Below are positions 1 to 8,137 of a stretch of DNA of 16,950 nt, one piece after another. A program made the translations under genes and the position numbers. The notes beneath the pieces are model-generated. The model was not told where the DNA came from, searched no databases, and was given only the letters and a program-made list of their open reading frames with translations. This DNA is from Verrucomicrobiales bacterium (GTDB taxonomy: Bacteria; Verrucomicrobiota; Verrucomicrobiia; Verrucomicrobiales; Akkermansiaceae): the NCBI GenBank assembly GCA_002729295.1, contig PBTU01000043.1, positions 1 through 16,950 on the forward strand, written 5' to 3'. Each line of letters opens with the position of its first letter. Within the stretch, counting starts at the first letter, position 1.

Positions 1-1494
1 CTTGCTAAGTTTCTGTTGGAGGAGTTTTTGACAACTCTGTCCGGACTTGCCGCCCTTTTCTAGGGTTGATCTCCAGAGCTTGGTGATGGAGTTGTTTTGA
101 TGAGTCTTGGCGGTGGATTGCCAGGTGCGTTTCCGATTCTTGTCTGTAGGGGAGCGTTTCCAAATCCGCTCCTGGAATCCGCTGAGATGAGGAAAGGTCT
201 TGGCGCTGGCGCTGATGATGGCGAGGTCTTTTTTAAAGGTTTTTTCACCACTTGCGGAGTCATAGAGAAAGCTGGTGATTTCTTCGGTCCAATCGTCGTC
301 AGTAGGGGATTTAGAAAGGTAGTCATAGGCCATGCTGCGGGCCTTGGCGACGTCTTTGAGTCCGTCGCGATAGACATCGATTGCGAGGACGGCGCGGAGA
401 GTGCCGGCTCCCTTTTCGTTTTGCCCGATTAGCTTAATGAGGCCTTGCTCGGCGCGTTTGCGGTTTTCTCCACACCATTTGACATAGGCGCGGGGTAGGT
501 CGTGGGTGGAGGTGTCTAAACGGAGAATATCCTCGGCAATAGCGAGCGCGCGATTGGTGTCCTTGCCTGCCGCGGCCGCATGGGCAGCTTGGGCGAGAGG
601 GGTATAGCGATCATCCCTGAATGGATAGGCTGCAATATAGCGCCGAGCTTCGGCTTCGATCTCAGCGGGTGCTTTTTTTCCGTTGGCCATGGCCTCGATG
701 AGGCTGCGGTGGACGTCGTCTTTGCCAGGGCTGAGTGCCTTGCGATACGATTGGATAGCGTTTTCGAATTGTCCGAGACGGGTCTCGAAGCGTCCGGTGC
801 GGAACCAAAGGTCTTTCTTGATACCCTCGTTCATGGGGGCCTTGCGACGGATAAGGGCCTTGGAAATCTGGAGTCCTTCGGCCCATTGCTCGGAGCGCTC
901 GGCGGCCTGCATGCCCTGGAATCCCACACCGGTGAGAAGGGGAGTGGCGGGGAGTTTGACAACCATCGCGGCGGCGAGTGCCGACGCTTTTTTATAGGAG
1001 TCGCCATTGTTTACTTTGATGGCAAGACTTAGGGCGCGGACTCCCTGGTTGGTCGACCCCCCGTTGTTCCAGATGGCGGTGCGTTCGATGGCAGCGTGGC
1101 CACCCCGTCCGGTGTGTTCCAGGGCCGTGGCGATGCGGTCGCGGACTTTGTTGGTGAGGGCGTGCCTGGGGAAAATCTCGAGGAACTGTCGTCCGGTGAT
1201 AATGACGTCTTCGTGACGAGCCGCGGCGGCGTAGCCATCCATTTGCTTCAGCGTCATGGCGGCGCGTTCCGGGTTTTTCGTCTGAGCTCGGGAGAACTTT
1301 CCGGTGGTTCTGATGAATCCAAAGACTTGTTCGTTTTTCCAATAGAGATCAACGAGCTCTTTCATGAGCTTCGCTCCGGTGGAAGAAGCGTCGGTTGTCT
1401 CCTTGAGCTTGGCCTCCAAATCGGCGGCCCGATCAGCGTGGGCCGGAAGACAGAGGGCTAGAACGAGGGCGAGGTAGGGAAGTGGTGTTTTCAA
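1..1494 (-). CDS. Secreted TPR-like repeat protein, 3' end cut by window edge
   Basis: The frame is open from a TTG at 1494 to the left edge with no stop, so at least 498 residues are encoded and the C-terminus is missing. The TTG start is chosen because it is followed at once by a good Sec signal peptide (MKTPLPYLALVLALCLPAHA), and because the TTGA overlaps the stop of the upstream gene by four bases, which suggests translational coupling. The rest is alpha-helical and soluble-looking. It contains degenerate TPR-type stretches, for example around residues 230-255 (FRTGRFETRLGQFENAIQSY) and 315-330 (GKDTNRALAIAEDIL). The latter part is rich in Lys, Ser and Thr. No enzyme motif is visible. It is probably a periplasmic or surface scaffold acting with the other products of the operon. 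The specific function is unknown; the repeat assignment is by eye and moderately sure. Confidence 0.8.
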   Translation of the reverse strand, partial: MKTPLPYLALVLALCLPAHADRAADLEAKLKETTDASSTGAKLMKELVDLYWKNEQVFGFIRTTGKFSRAQTKNPERAAMTLKQMDGYAAAARHEDVIITGRQFLEIFPRHALTNKVRDRIATALEHTGRGGHAAIERTAIWNNGGSTNQGVRALSLAIKVNNGDSYKKASALAAAMVVKLPATPLLTGVGFQGMQAAERSEQWAEGLQISKALIRRKAPMNEGIKKDLWFRTGRFETRLGQFENAIQSYRKALSPGKDDVHRSLIEAMANGKKAPAEIEAEARRYIAAYPFRDDRYTPLAQAAHAAAAGKDTNRALAIAEDILRLDTSTHDLPRAYVKWCGENRKRAEQGLIKLIGQNEKGAGTLRAVLAIDVYRDGLKDVAKARSMAYDYLSKSPTDDDWTEEITSFLYDSASGEKTFKKDLAIISASAKTFPHLSGFQERIWKRSPTDKNRKRTWQSTAKTHQNNSITKLWRSTLEKGGKSGQSCQKLLQQKLSK

Positions 1495-3668
1495 AATCCT
1501 GCTTTCTTGAGCGCTCCAACGATCTTGTTAGCTTCCGAGGCGATCTCGCTTTCGGGGTAATCGTTGATTAATTGTTCAAATCTGCGACGGGCCTCGGGTT
1601 TGCGCTCGAGCTTGTAGAGGCAGCGTCCGTAATTGAAGAGAATGACGTCGAGGAAGTTCGCGTCGGGATGATCTGAGAGGACGTTTTCGAAAACATCGAT
1701 GGCGCGGGTGTAGTCTTCTTTTTGGTAGTAGAAGGCTGCCATTTTTGCGACGGCGTCACCGACGCGTCCGGAGTCGGGGAATTGCTCGTAAACCCTTTGA
1801 TAGGCGAGGAAGGCTTTTTCGAAGAGGGGTGACGATTGGCCGAGATTCGCCTTCAAGGCCATGCTTTCGTAACAGTCGCCAGTGTAAAACTGTCCTTCGC
1901 CACGCAGCGGGCTGGTGGGGAGTTTGGTGATGGCGGAGTAGAGGCTGATGGCACGCGGGAAGTTCTCGCGCTTTCGCTCGACGTGCGCTTGTTGGAGCAT
2001 CGCTTCGTCGACAAAGGAGCTTGAAGGGAATTCGTTGAGGAGGCGACGACTCATGCCGAGGGCCAGGTCGAGTTTGTCCATGGCGAAATAAATCCGCCAG
2101 AGTTGCACGTAGGTTTCCTCGAGGAGCTTGCCCCCGACTTTGCGAGCTTCGACGAGGATTTCTTCGCAGACATCGAGAGCCTCGGTGTATTTGAGATCGG
2201 CCTTGTCGTTGAGTCCGAATTCCTTGTAGTGATTACCCACTTCGGTCAGAGCAGAGGCGGTTTGAAGTTGGGTTTTGAGGCGGAGTTCCTCATCTGAAAT
2301 GTCGGTGCGGGTGACGCGGACTTCGCCGAGGTTGCCTTCGATGATTTTTGTTTCCGAGGTGCGGATGGCAGGGCTGTCGGTGAGGTTCTGTTCGTCGCGG
2401 TAGACAAGACGGATAGTCTGACCGGATTCTCCGGTGAGAGTCCCCTCAGCCGTTCCAATGCGGAGAGGGATGGCGAGGCGGAAGGTTCCTTTTTGTTCCT
2501 GCTCCAGAAGAGAAACAGGAACAGAGCGGATCATGAGGAGAGGGTCGATCTGTGACTTGAGGTCTTCACCCTCAGGTCCTTCGACGAGTTCTCCGCTGGC
2601 GACCCCTTTGGCAAGTTCGTCGTCAATTTCATCCGGAGTCTTGCGCCGGAATATCTGGATGGTCGCTTCGACTTTGTCGGCTCCTTCGCTCGTGTCATGA
2701 TCGGCGTCGATGATTTGAAGGTGAAGATGTTTTCCAAGGACGGCGGCGGGGAGGTCGCGTTGATAGGAGCCGTCAGTAATACGGGCAACGCCATTGCCGA
2801 CGACGACAACCTCCTTGAGGCGTTTTTCGTTGAAGCCTTTTTCAGCAGTGTGGGCGTCGATGTAGGTGACCTTGATGTGATCGCCACCCCGGACCTCCAA
2901 AGTGCCATTGTTGGGGGTGGCTTTGTTGAGTTGTGTGGGGATGCGTCCCAAGGCGATTCGTGCATTGCGTCCGACGGGATCACATAAGATGGTTTCCTCG
3001 TCGCCGCTTTTGGTTCGGCAAATGACTTTGATTTTCGAGCCCGGTTCAAGAATGGCGAAGTCCTGATCGTCGATTTTTACGTAGAGGCGTTTTCCAGCTT
3101 CGACTTTTTCAATCTGCTTGTCCTTGTTTGAAAGCGCGGTACCGACTTTTTCGAGAGCTTCGATGGCACGGCTGAAGTGTCCGAGTTTAAAGTGTCCGAG
3201 CCCGATGTAATAGTAGGCTTCGTTGACTTCTGGAGAAGTTGGAAACTGCTCGATCACATCACGCATGATGCTGAAGCATTTTCCGTAGTTTCCCGCTTCG
3301 TAGAAACAAGCTCCGGTGTTGAGAAAAGCGTAGGCGCGTTTCTCGTCGTCCTCGTTGGTTTCAACGGCAGCGGCTTCGTAATGAAGGCGCGCCTTGTCGA
3401 AGTCCTTGATCTCCTTGAGGAGGTGATCGGCAAGACGAAGGTGGGCTTCGAAACGGATCTGGCTGCGCGGGTAGCGCTCGACGACCGATTCCCAAATTTC
3501 GAGAGCCTTTTCGTTTTCTCCGACCTCTAGTCGGGAATCGCCGGCCTGGAGCAGCTTGCGGGCTGCGCGGTCCTCGATGATGGAGCCACGTTCGATAGTC
3601 TTCGGTGACTGTGCGAAGAGTGGGAGCGAGAGGAGAAGTGGAAGGAAGAGGCGGTTCAGGTTGATCAC
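1491..3668 (-). CDS. Large secreted tetratricopeptide-repeat protein with central beta-rich region
   Basis: A protein of 725 residues that starts at a GTG, eight bases after the DUF1501 stop. Residues 1-20 are a Sec signal peptide ending in LFAQ. TPR-like helices occupy about 35-180 (for example AYYYIGLGHFKLGHFSRAIE at 151-170) and about 470-715, where YTRAIDVFENVLSDHPDANF (653-672) and PEARRRFEQLINDYPESEIA (691-710) resemble the TPRs of Tol-Pal/YbgF- and BamD-like proteins. Between them, about 195-455 is predicted beta-rich, with several stretches of the pattern G-x-x-I-x-V-x-Y-x-D (GGDHIKVTYIDA at 261-272; SGQTIRLVYRDE at 415-426). That layout points to a periplasmic binding scaffold, not an enzyme. 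It lies third in a probable operon behind the cytochrome and DUF1501 genes and overlaps the next gene. The family is not one I can name; the TPR assignment is confident, the role is inferred. Confidence 0.88.
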   Translation of the reverse strand: MINLNRLFLPLLLSLPLFAQSPKTIERGSIIEDRAARKLLQAGDSRLEVGENEKALEIWESVVERYPRSQIRFEAHLRLADHLLKEIKDFDKARLHYEAAAVETNEDDEKRAYAFLNTGACFYEAGNYGKCFSIMRDVIEQFPTSPEVNEAYYYIGLGHFKLGHFSRAIEALEKVGTALSNKDKQIEKVEAGKRLYVKIDDQDFAILEPGSKIKVICRTKSGDEETILCDPVGRNARIALGRIPTQLNKATPNNGTLEVRGGDHIKVTYIDAHTAEKGFNEKRLKEVVVVGNGVARITDGSYQRDLPAAVLGKHLHLQIIDADHDTSEGADKVEATIQIFRRKTPDEIDDELAKGVASGELVEGPEGEDLKSQIDPLLMIRSVPVSLLEQEQKGTFRLAIPLRIGTAEGTLTGESGQTIRLVYRDEQNLTDSPAIRTSETKIIEGNLGEVRVTRTDISDEELRLKTQLQTASALTEVGNHYKEFGLNDKADLKYTEALDVCEEILVEARKVGGKLLEETYVQLWRIYFAMDKLDLALGMSRRLLNEFPSSSFVDEAMLQQAHVERKRENFPRAISLYSAITKLPTSPLRGEGQFYTGDCYESMALKANLGQSSPLFEKAFLAYQRVYEQFPDSGRVGDAVAKMAAFYYQKEDYTRAIDVFENVLSDHPDANFLDVILFNYGRCLYKLERKPEARRRFEQLINDYPESEIASEANKIVGALKKAGF

Positions 3669-3676
3669 GTTTTTGA

Positions 3677-4930
3677 TTAAGCGAATAATTCGTGGATGGG
3701 AGCTGCTTCTTCACGAACAAGACGCATGGGGCGACCCAGTGGTGTTGTGAGTTCCTTGCTGGGGTCGATGCCAAGAGCATGACAGAGAGTCGCGTGAAGA
3801 TCGGCGACCTTAACCGGGCGTTCGGCAGGGTCCATGCCGTCTTCGTCGGAGGCACCCACGATACTTCCGCCTTTGATTCCGCCACCAGCCATCATGCAGC
3901 TGAAAACGCGGGCCCAGTGGTCGCGTCCGCCGCCGTCGTTGATGCGAGGGGTGCGGCCGAATTCACTGAGAACGACGACGAGAGTCTTTTCGAGTTTGCC
4001 ATTAGCCTTGAGGTCGGAAATGAGCGAGGCAATGGCGGGGTCCATGACGCCGCCGTGATTGCGCATCGCTTCAAAGATATTGCCGTGGTTGTCAAAACCT
4101 CCGCGGTTGACTTGCACGAAGCGGACGCCCTTTTCGACGAGGCGTCGGGCGAGGAGAGCTCCGCGACCGAATTCGGTGTCACCATATTTTTCAACGGTGG
4201 CCGAATTCTCATCCTTCAAGTCGAAGGCCTTTAAAGCGGGGCTTTCCATGAGGCTGACGGCGTCCTTGAGGGCGGTCTGGGAAGCTTTCAATTCCGCAGC
4301 GCCTTTCGCGGCGGTAGTGCGGGCGTTCATCTTTTCAAGGATCTGCAATCGCTGCATGCCCCTGGCGTGGCTGATGCCCTCAGGGAAAGTGAGGTAGGGG
4401 TCTTTTTGTCCGGGACGACCAACGAAGTAAGCTTCGCATTGCTGGCCGAGATATCCGGCGCGGGCACCCTGGCCACTGATGCTGACGAGAGAAGGGAGGT
4501 CACCGAGAGGTTGGCGTTCATGAGCGACGATGGAACCGAGTCCGGGATGGACAATGGCGGGATTTTGGTTGAATCCGGTTTGCAGTTCGTATTGCGCGCG
4601 GCCGTGGTCGCCATTGGTCCCGGCGATGGAGCGGATGAGCGCGGCGTGATGCATTTGCTTGGCAAGCTGCGGGAAAATTTCCGAGATCTCCATGCCATCG
4701 ACGGAGGTCTTGATGGGATTAAATTCACCCTGGGTCTTGCGGCCGGGTTTCGGGTCCCAAGTGTCGAGGTGACTCATGCCGCCGCTGTTCCAAAAGAGAA
4801 TGACGTGTTCGGCTTGAGCCTTGTTGGAATCTGATTTGGCGAGGAGTTGGCTGACGGGCATGCCAAGCATGCTGGCGCTGAAGGTTTTCAGCATTTTACG
4901 TCGGGTGAATTGGTAATCTTTGCAGGACAT
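3677..4930 (-). CDS. DUF1501 family exported protein
   Basis: A protein of 417 residues, normal for the family. It begins at an ATG and carries a Tat-like twin-arginine leader (TRRKMLKTFSASMLGM, residues 9-24), so it is probably exported folded. The DUF1501 signature near the N-terminus is present (FWNSGGMSHLDTWDPKPG, about 46-63), as is the conserved C-terminal half motif SEFGRTPRINDGGGRDHW. DUF1501 proteins have an alkaline-phosphatase/sulfatase-like fold and are greatly expanded in Planctomycetes and Verrucomicrobia, nearly always beside a DUF1549/DUF1553 cytochrome protein, as here: the cytochrome gene ends 36 bases upstream. The biochemical activity of the family is not established. The final part (RPVKVADLHATLCHALGID) matches the usual C-terminal segment, so the gene looks intact. 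Family call is very sure; substrate unknown. Confidence 0.95.
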   Translation of the reverse strand: MSCKDYQFTRRKMLKTFSASMLGMPVSQLLAKSDSNKAQAEHVILFWNSGGMSHLDTWDPKPGRKTQGEFNPIKTSVDGMEISEIFPQLAKQMHHAALIRSIAGTNGDHGRAQYELQTGFNQNPAIVHPGLGSIVAHERQPLGDLPSLVSISGQGARAGYLGQQCEAYFVGRPGQKDPYLTFPEGISHARGMQRLQILEKMNARTTAAKGAAELKASQTALKDAVSLMESPALKAFDLKDENSATVEKYGDTEFGRGALLARRLVEKGVRFVQVNRGGFDNHGNIFEAMRNHGGVMDPAIASLISDLKANGKLEKTLVVVLSEFGRTPRINDGGGRDHWARVFSCMMAGGGIKGGSIVGASDEDGMDPAERPVKVADLHATLCHALGIDPSKELTTPLGRPMRLVREEAAPIHELFA

Positions 4931-4966
4931 GGTTCGTGAGGTTCGGTGAGGAGTTGGATGTCGGGC

Positions 4967-7390
4967 TTAGGGGATGAAGCGGAATTCGTTGCTGTTGAGA
5001 AGAGCCCAACGGAGGTCGGCCATACCGTTGGCGCTCTTGTTTACGATGACGCGGGCGTCGGATTTTTCTTCTGAAGTCGGGAGGCGAGTAAGGATTTCCT
5101 GATAGGCCCAATCGATGGCGAGATCCTGATCTTTCTTCAGGAGCCGGTGGAGTGGCTCCAAGGTGCCGACGCGGGAGGCTTCATGAGTCATGCGCCCGTT
5201 GAGCATCATGAGTTGCTGGCGAAGCGAGGAGGCTTCGTCGCGGAACTCGCCCAATCCTTCACGAGAGGGCTGGCCGAAGACGCGGAGGAAGTGCGCGGGC
5301 GGGGCCGGAGTGGCCATGCGCATGGCGCTGTCGAAACGAGGATTGTCATCAATGGTTTCGGTGATCGTTTCAGTTTTGTATTTCATCACCTTGCGCTCTT
5401 CTTCCATTTTCATGGCGGCCATTTCCTGGGCCTTGATCTGCTCGTCGGACATCCTCCGCATGGAAATGAGTTCGGTTTGTTCCTCGCTGCTCAGGACCGA
5501 ACTAAAATCGATCTGTAGTGAGGACTCGAGATCGTAGCCGTCATTGCGCATGGATATTTTCTTTTCCCCCATCATCGCAGGGGCTGCAGCGCCCTCGTTT
5601 TTGACAATGGTAAATTCCCCGGTGGCCACGCGGATTTCGCGAGAGACTTCCTTGTTGTTCGCGCCTTTGGGCCATTTGAAGTCCTCAAGGTGTCCGGCGA
5701 CGACGATACTATCGTAGAGCACCTCTCCGATCATCCGGCGGGCGGGCGCGGCGGAGAAATTCTTCTCACTCTTCTCGCGGAGTTCGAGAGAAGTGTCGGC
5801 GGGAAGGGGGGAGCGGCGATAGGCATCGGAATGAGTAATGATGCGAACCAAGGTTCGGAAGTCATATCCGCTGGCGATGAATTCCTGGGCGAGGAAATCG
5901 AGCGTCGAGGGATGGTGCATGCCATTGTAGTCCGAAAAGTTGTCTAGTGGTTCGACGAAGCCGCGTCCGATGAGTTCGGCCCACACACGGTTGACGAAGG
6001 CGCGGGCGAAGTAGTCGTTTCGGGGATCGGTGATGAGGTCGGCGAGTTGTTTGCGGAGTTCGCTGGCACGATAGAGTTCGCCATGAACGTCGAGCTTACG
6101 GCTTTCTTTTTTGGCTTCCTCTAACACCGGATCACTGGGGCGACCGACATTGGGTTCGACGGCATCGAGAAGGGCGTCGAGTGAAGCGGAGCCATCGTCC
6201 TTGGTGATTTTCTTCTCGCGGATTACCTTGATAGCCTCGAATCGTTTAATGTATTCCGGTTTGGATTTAAAGTCGTTGACCTGAAAAGGGAATTTCGGTT
6301 CGACGGGTTTGCGCTTTTCGGGCTCGGCTTTGTCTTCAGGTGGCCAGAGGACGGTCATTTTGTCGCCCTCCGTCGTGTAAATCGATCCGTTTTGACGGCG
6401 GCTTTGAACCTGCTTGGTTTTTCCGAAGAAGGCGGCGAGATCGTAGAAGTCTTCTTGCGCCCAGTCGTCGAAGGGATGGTCGTGGCACTGCGCGCAGCCA
6501 ATGCGCACACCCATAAAGATTTGCGAGGTGGCGGCCGCGAGCTCCATCGGCGCGGCGTCGTCACCGAGAATGTATCCTACGGCAGGATTGGAATTGGCGC
6601 GACCGGAGGCACTGATAAGTTCACGGACCACTTCGTCGTAGGGTTTTTCCTGATTAATGGAGCCGTGAATGTAGGCGAGGAGTTGGTTTCCTCCGGTGAC
6701 ATTCGAGCGAATGCGCAGCATGTCGGACATGAAAATGGTCCAACGGTCGGCAAAGCGGGGGTGATTGGAGAGTTTATCGATGAGCTTGATCCGGCGGTCG
6801 GCTCCCCATTTCTCGAATTCCCGCACTTCTTTCATGGTGGGTATGCGGCCGATGAGGTCGATAGTGGAGCGACGAAGAAAGGCGGTATCGGTGATGGTCT
6901 CGGTGGTGACAACGCCGGTGTCGGCATTTTCGCGTTTCAGAAGATCATCAAGCATCTCGGCTGCCTCGAAATTGGATTCCGGAGCCTTTGTTGGCATCGC
7001 GACGCGTTTGGGTTTGGCTGGCTTGCGCTCCGTCAGGGTGACGCCCTTTGGCCATAGAGCACCGGTTTTCACCCAGGAATCGAGAAGCTCGAGCTCCTCG
7101 TGTTTCAACATTTGCCCTTCGTCGGGCATGACGCCTTCGTCGATGGGGCGGAGGTGAACGCGGATCAGGAGTTCACTCTCCTCGGGTTTCCCCGGGACGA
7201 TGGCATCGGCGGTGTCGCCGCCCTCCATCATCTTTTCGTAGGTGTCCATGCGGAGTCCGCCTTTGACTTTCGACTCGGAGTGACAGCGAACGCAATGGCT
7301 CTCGAGAATAGGTTGAATATCCTCCCGGAAATCAGGGCTCGCGGCAAAAACAGGCAAGGCCGTTGTCAGTGCGCAAAGGGAGCGAATCAT
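4967..7390 (-). CDS. Secreted c-type cytochrome protein, PSCyt1-DUF1549-DUF1553 architecture
   Basis: A protein of 807 residues with an N-terminal signal peptide (to about residue 17). The planctomycete cytochrome C domain (PSCyt1) follows, with the haem-binding motif CVRCH at about 33-37 and a likely distal Met in the GVMPDEG segment near 88. The DUF1549 (PSCyt2) domain spans about 143-330 and contains a second CxxCH, CAQCHDHPFDDW, at about 299-310. The DUF1553 (PSD1) domain runs from about 445 to the end, with the typical FVNRVWAELIGRGFVEPLDN (about 464-483) and the C-terminal NSNEFRFIP ending. A charged, Met/Glu-rich segment at about 605-685 interrupts DUF1553. Such proteins are thought to be periplasmic electron carriers working with DUF1501 proteins, which fits the next gene. 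This is the first gene of the four-gene minus-strand operon. The family assignment is secure; electron partner and substrate are unknown. Confidence 0.95.
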   Translation of the reverse strand: MIRSLCALTTALPVFAASPDFREDIQPILESHCVRCHSESKVKGGLRMDTYEKMMEGGDTADAIVPGKPEESELLIRVHLRPIDEGVMPDEGQMLKHEELELLDSWVKTGALWPKGVTLTERKPAKPKRVAMPTKAPESNFEAAEMLDDLLKRENADTGVVTTETITDTAFLRRSTIDLIGRIPTMKEVREFEKWGADRRIKLIDKLSNHPRFADRWTIFMSDMLRIRSNVTGGNQLLAYIHGSINQEKPYDEVVRELISASGRANSNPAVGYILGDDAAPMELAAATSQIFMGVRIGCAQCHDHPFDDWAQEDFYDLAAFFGKTKQVQSRRQNGSIYTTEGDKMTVLWPPEDKAEPEKRKPVEPKFPFQVNDFKSKPEYIKRFEAIKVIREKKITKDDGSASLDALLDAVEPNVGRPSDPVLEEAKKESRKLDVHGELYRASELRKQLADLITDPRNDYFARAFVNRVWAELIGRGFVEPLDNFSDYNGMHHPSTLDFLAQEFIASGYDFRTLVRIITHSDAYRRSPLPADTSLELREKSEKNFSAAPARRMIGEVLYDSIVVAGHLEDFKWPKGANNKEVSREIRVATGEFTIVKNEGAAAPAMMGEKKISMRNDGYDLESSLQIDFSSVLSSEEQTELISMRRMSDEQIKAQEMAAMKMEEERKVMKYKTETITETIDDNPRFDSAMRMATPAPPAHFLRVFGQPSREGLGEFRDEASSLRQQLMMLNGRMTHEASRVGTLEPLHRLLKKDQDLAIDWAYQEILTRLPTSEEKSDARVIVNKSANGMADLRWALLNSNEFRFIP

Positions 7391-7438
7391 GGAATAATGG
7401 TGGTTCGGAGGAATAGGTGTGTTAGATGGAAATCCCGA

Positions 7439-7466
7439 ATAGAATAACTACCTTGGGAGAAAGCAA
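7439..7466 (-). promoter_or_regulatory. Candidate sigma-70-like promoter for the cytochrome operon
   Basis: On the minus strand TTGCTT (7466-7461) and TTCTAT (7444-7439) are separated by 16 bases and lie about 50 bases before the ATG at 7390. The gap 7391-7554 is the only sizeable non-coding stretch ahead of this operon and is AT-rich around 7461-7510, so a promoter is expected here. The match to consensus is modest, so the exact boxes are uncertain. Confidence 0.28.
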
Positions 7467-7535
7467 AAACTTTCGCTTCCTTTAAGGAATATAAACATAT
7501 TTTTTGCCTTTGGAGAGGCCTTTTTGATGGCGATC

Positions 7536-7550
7536 GCTCTATTTGAGAGC
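7536..7550 (-). terminator. Possible weak terminator hairpin behind ribE
   Basis: Four bases after the riboflavin synthase stop, the minus strand reads GCTCT-CAAAT-AGAGC, a perfect five-base-pair stem with a five-base loop. No U-run follows, so intrinsic termination would be poor. It may instead be a 3'-end stabilising hairpin or chance. Confidence 0.25.
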
Positions 7551-7554
7551 CGAA

Positions 7555-8136
7555 TCAAGGATTGAGCAGCTTTTGGACGTATTTTGCGAGTAAATCAGCC
7601 TCAAGATTGACGGTTTGACCGGCAGCGGCCTTGTGGAGGGGTGTTGCGGTGAAAGTGTGCGGGGTGATCCAAAAGATGGCGGATTTTTCAGTGAGCTCGG
7701 CGATGGTGAGGGAGATCCCGTCGATGGTGAGGGAGCCTTTGTCGAGGCAAAGGGCGTGGATTTCGGATGGGAGAGCGACTTCGAGCCGGTAATCTTGTCC
7801 GAGGGGAGAAATGTCTAGGATTTCGGCAGTGTTATCGACGTGGCCTTGCACGAAGTGACCGCCGAGGCGCTGACCAACTGCAAGAGCGCGCTCCAGGTTG
7901 ACGAGGCTACTCGGGGAGAGTTGGCCGAGAGAGGTGACTTTGAGTGTTTGCGCCAGAATGTCGAAACTGACGGATTCGCCCAATCCGGCGACGGTGAGGC
8001 AGCAGCCGTTGATGGCCACCGAATCTCCCATGGCGAGTTCGGCTGCGAAGGGCACCGCGAGTTCCAGCCGGGCCTGATCTCCCTTTTTGGTGAGGGAGAT
8101 GACCGAGCCTGTGGCCTCTACGAGTCCGGTGAACAT
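7555..8136 (-). CDS. ribE: Riboflavin synthase (alpha chain)
   Basis: Converts two molecules of 6,7-dimethyl-8-ribityllumazine into riboflavin and a pyrimidinedione, the last step of riboflavin biosynthesis in the cytoplasm. The 193-residue length is typical. The family start MFTGLVEATG is present, and two tandem lumazine-binding domains cover about 1-97 and 98-193. The first contains INGCCLTV (42-49), the linker holds the hallmark GQRLGGHFVQGHVD (88-101), and the second domain repeats the pattern with IDGISLTI (138-145). The ATG lies one base after the antiporter stop, so translation is probably coupled to that gene, although no metabolic link is obvious. No FMN riboswitch is visible and no other rib gene is in the window. 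Very confident. Confidence 0.97.
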   Translation of the reverse strand: MFTGLVEATGSVISLTKKGDQARLELAVPFAAELAMGDSVAINGCCLTVAGLGESVSFDILAQTLKVTSLGQLSPSSLVNLERALAVGQRLGGHFVQGHVDNTAEILDISPLGQDYRLEVALPSEIHALCLDKGSLTIDGISLTIAELTEKSAIFWITPHTFTATPLHKAAAGQTVNLEADLLAKYVQKLLNP

Positions 8137-8137
8137 C

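Noticed and set aside
97..1461. Several plus-strand open frames opposite the left-edge gene
   Set aside because: The minus frame is continuously open for 498 codons with a signal peptide; the plus frames are fragmented and compositionally odd.
3692..4234. Plus-strand open frame (180 codons) opposite DUF1501
   Set aside because: Antisense shadow of a conserved gene, with no credible domain or start context.
6392..7057. Long plus-strand open frame (221 codons) opposite the cytochrome gene
   Set aside because: It lies entirely inside the well-supported DUF1549 coding region on the other strand; its Gly/Val/Phe-rich translation is typical of an antisense shadow and matches no family.
7461..7477. 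GAAAG/CTTTC inverted repeat upstream of the cytochrome operon
   Set aside because: Short and AT-rich, close to the possible promoter; indistinguishable from chance without comparison to relatives.
7507..7526. GCCT-TTGGAG-AGGC hairpin followed by a T-run on the plus strand
   Set aside because: It would terminate plus-strand transcription, but no plus-strand gene ends here; on the minus strand it is followed by A residues. The stem is only four base pairs.
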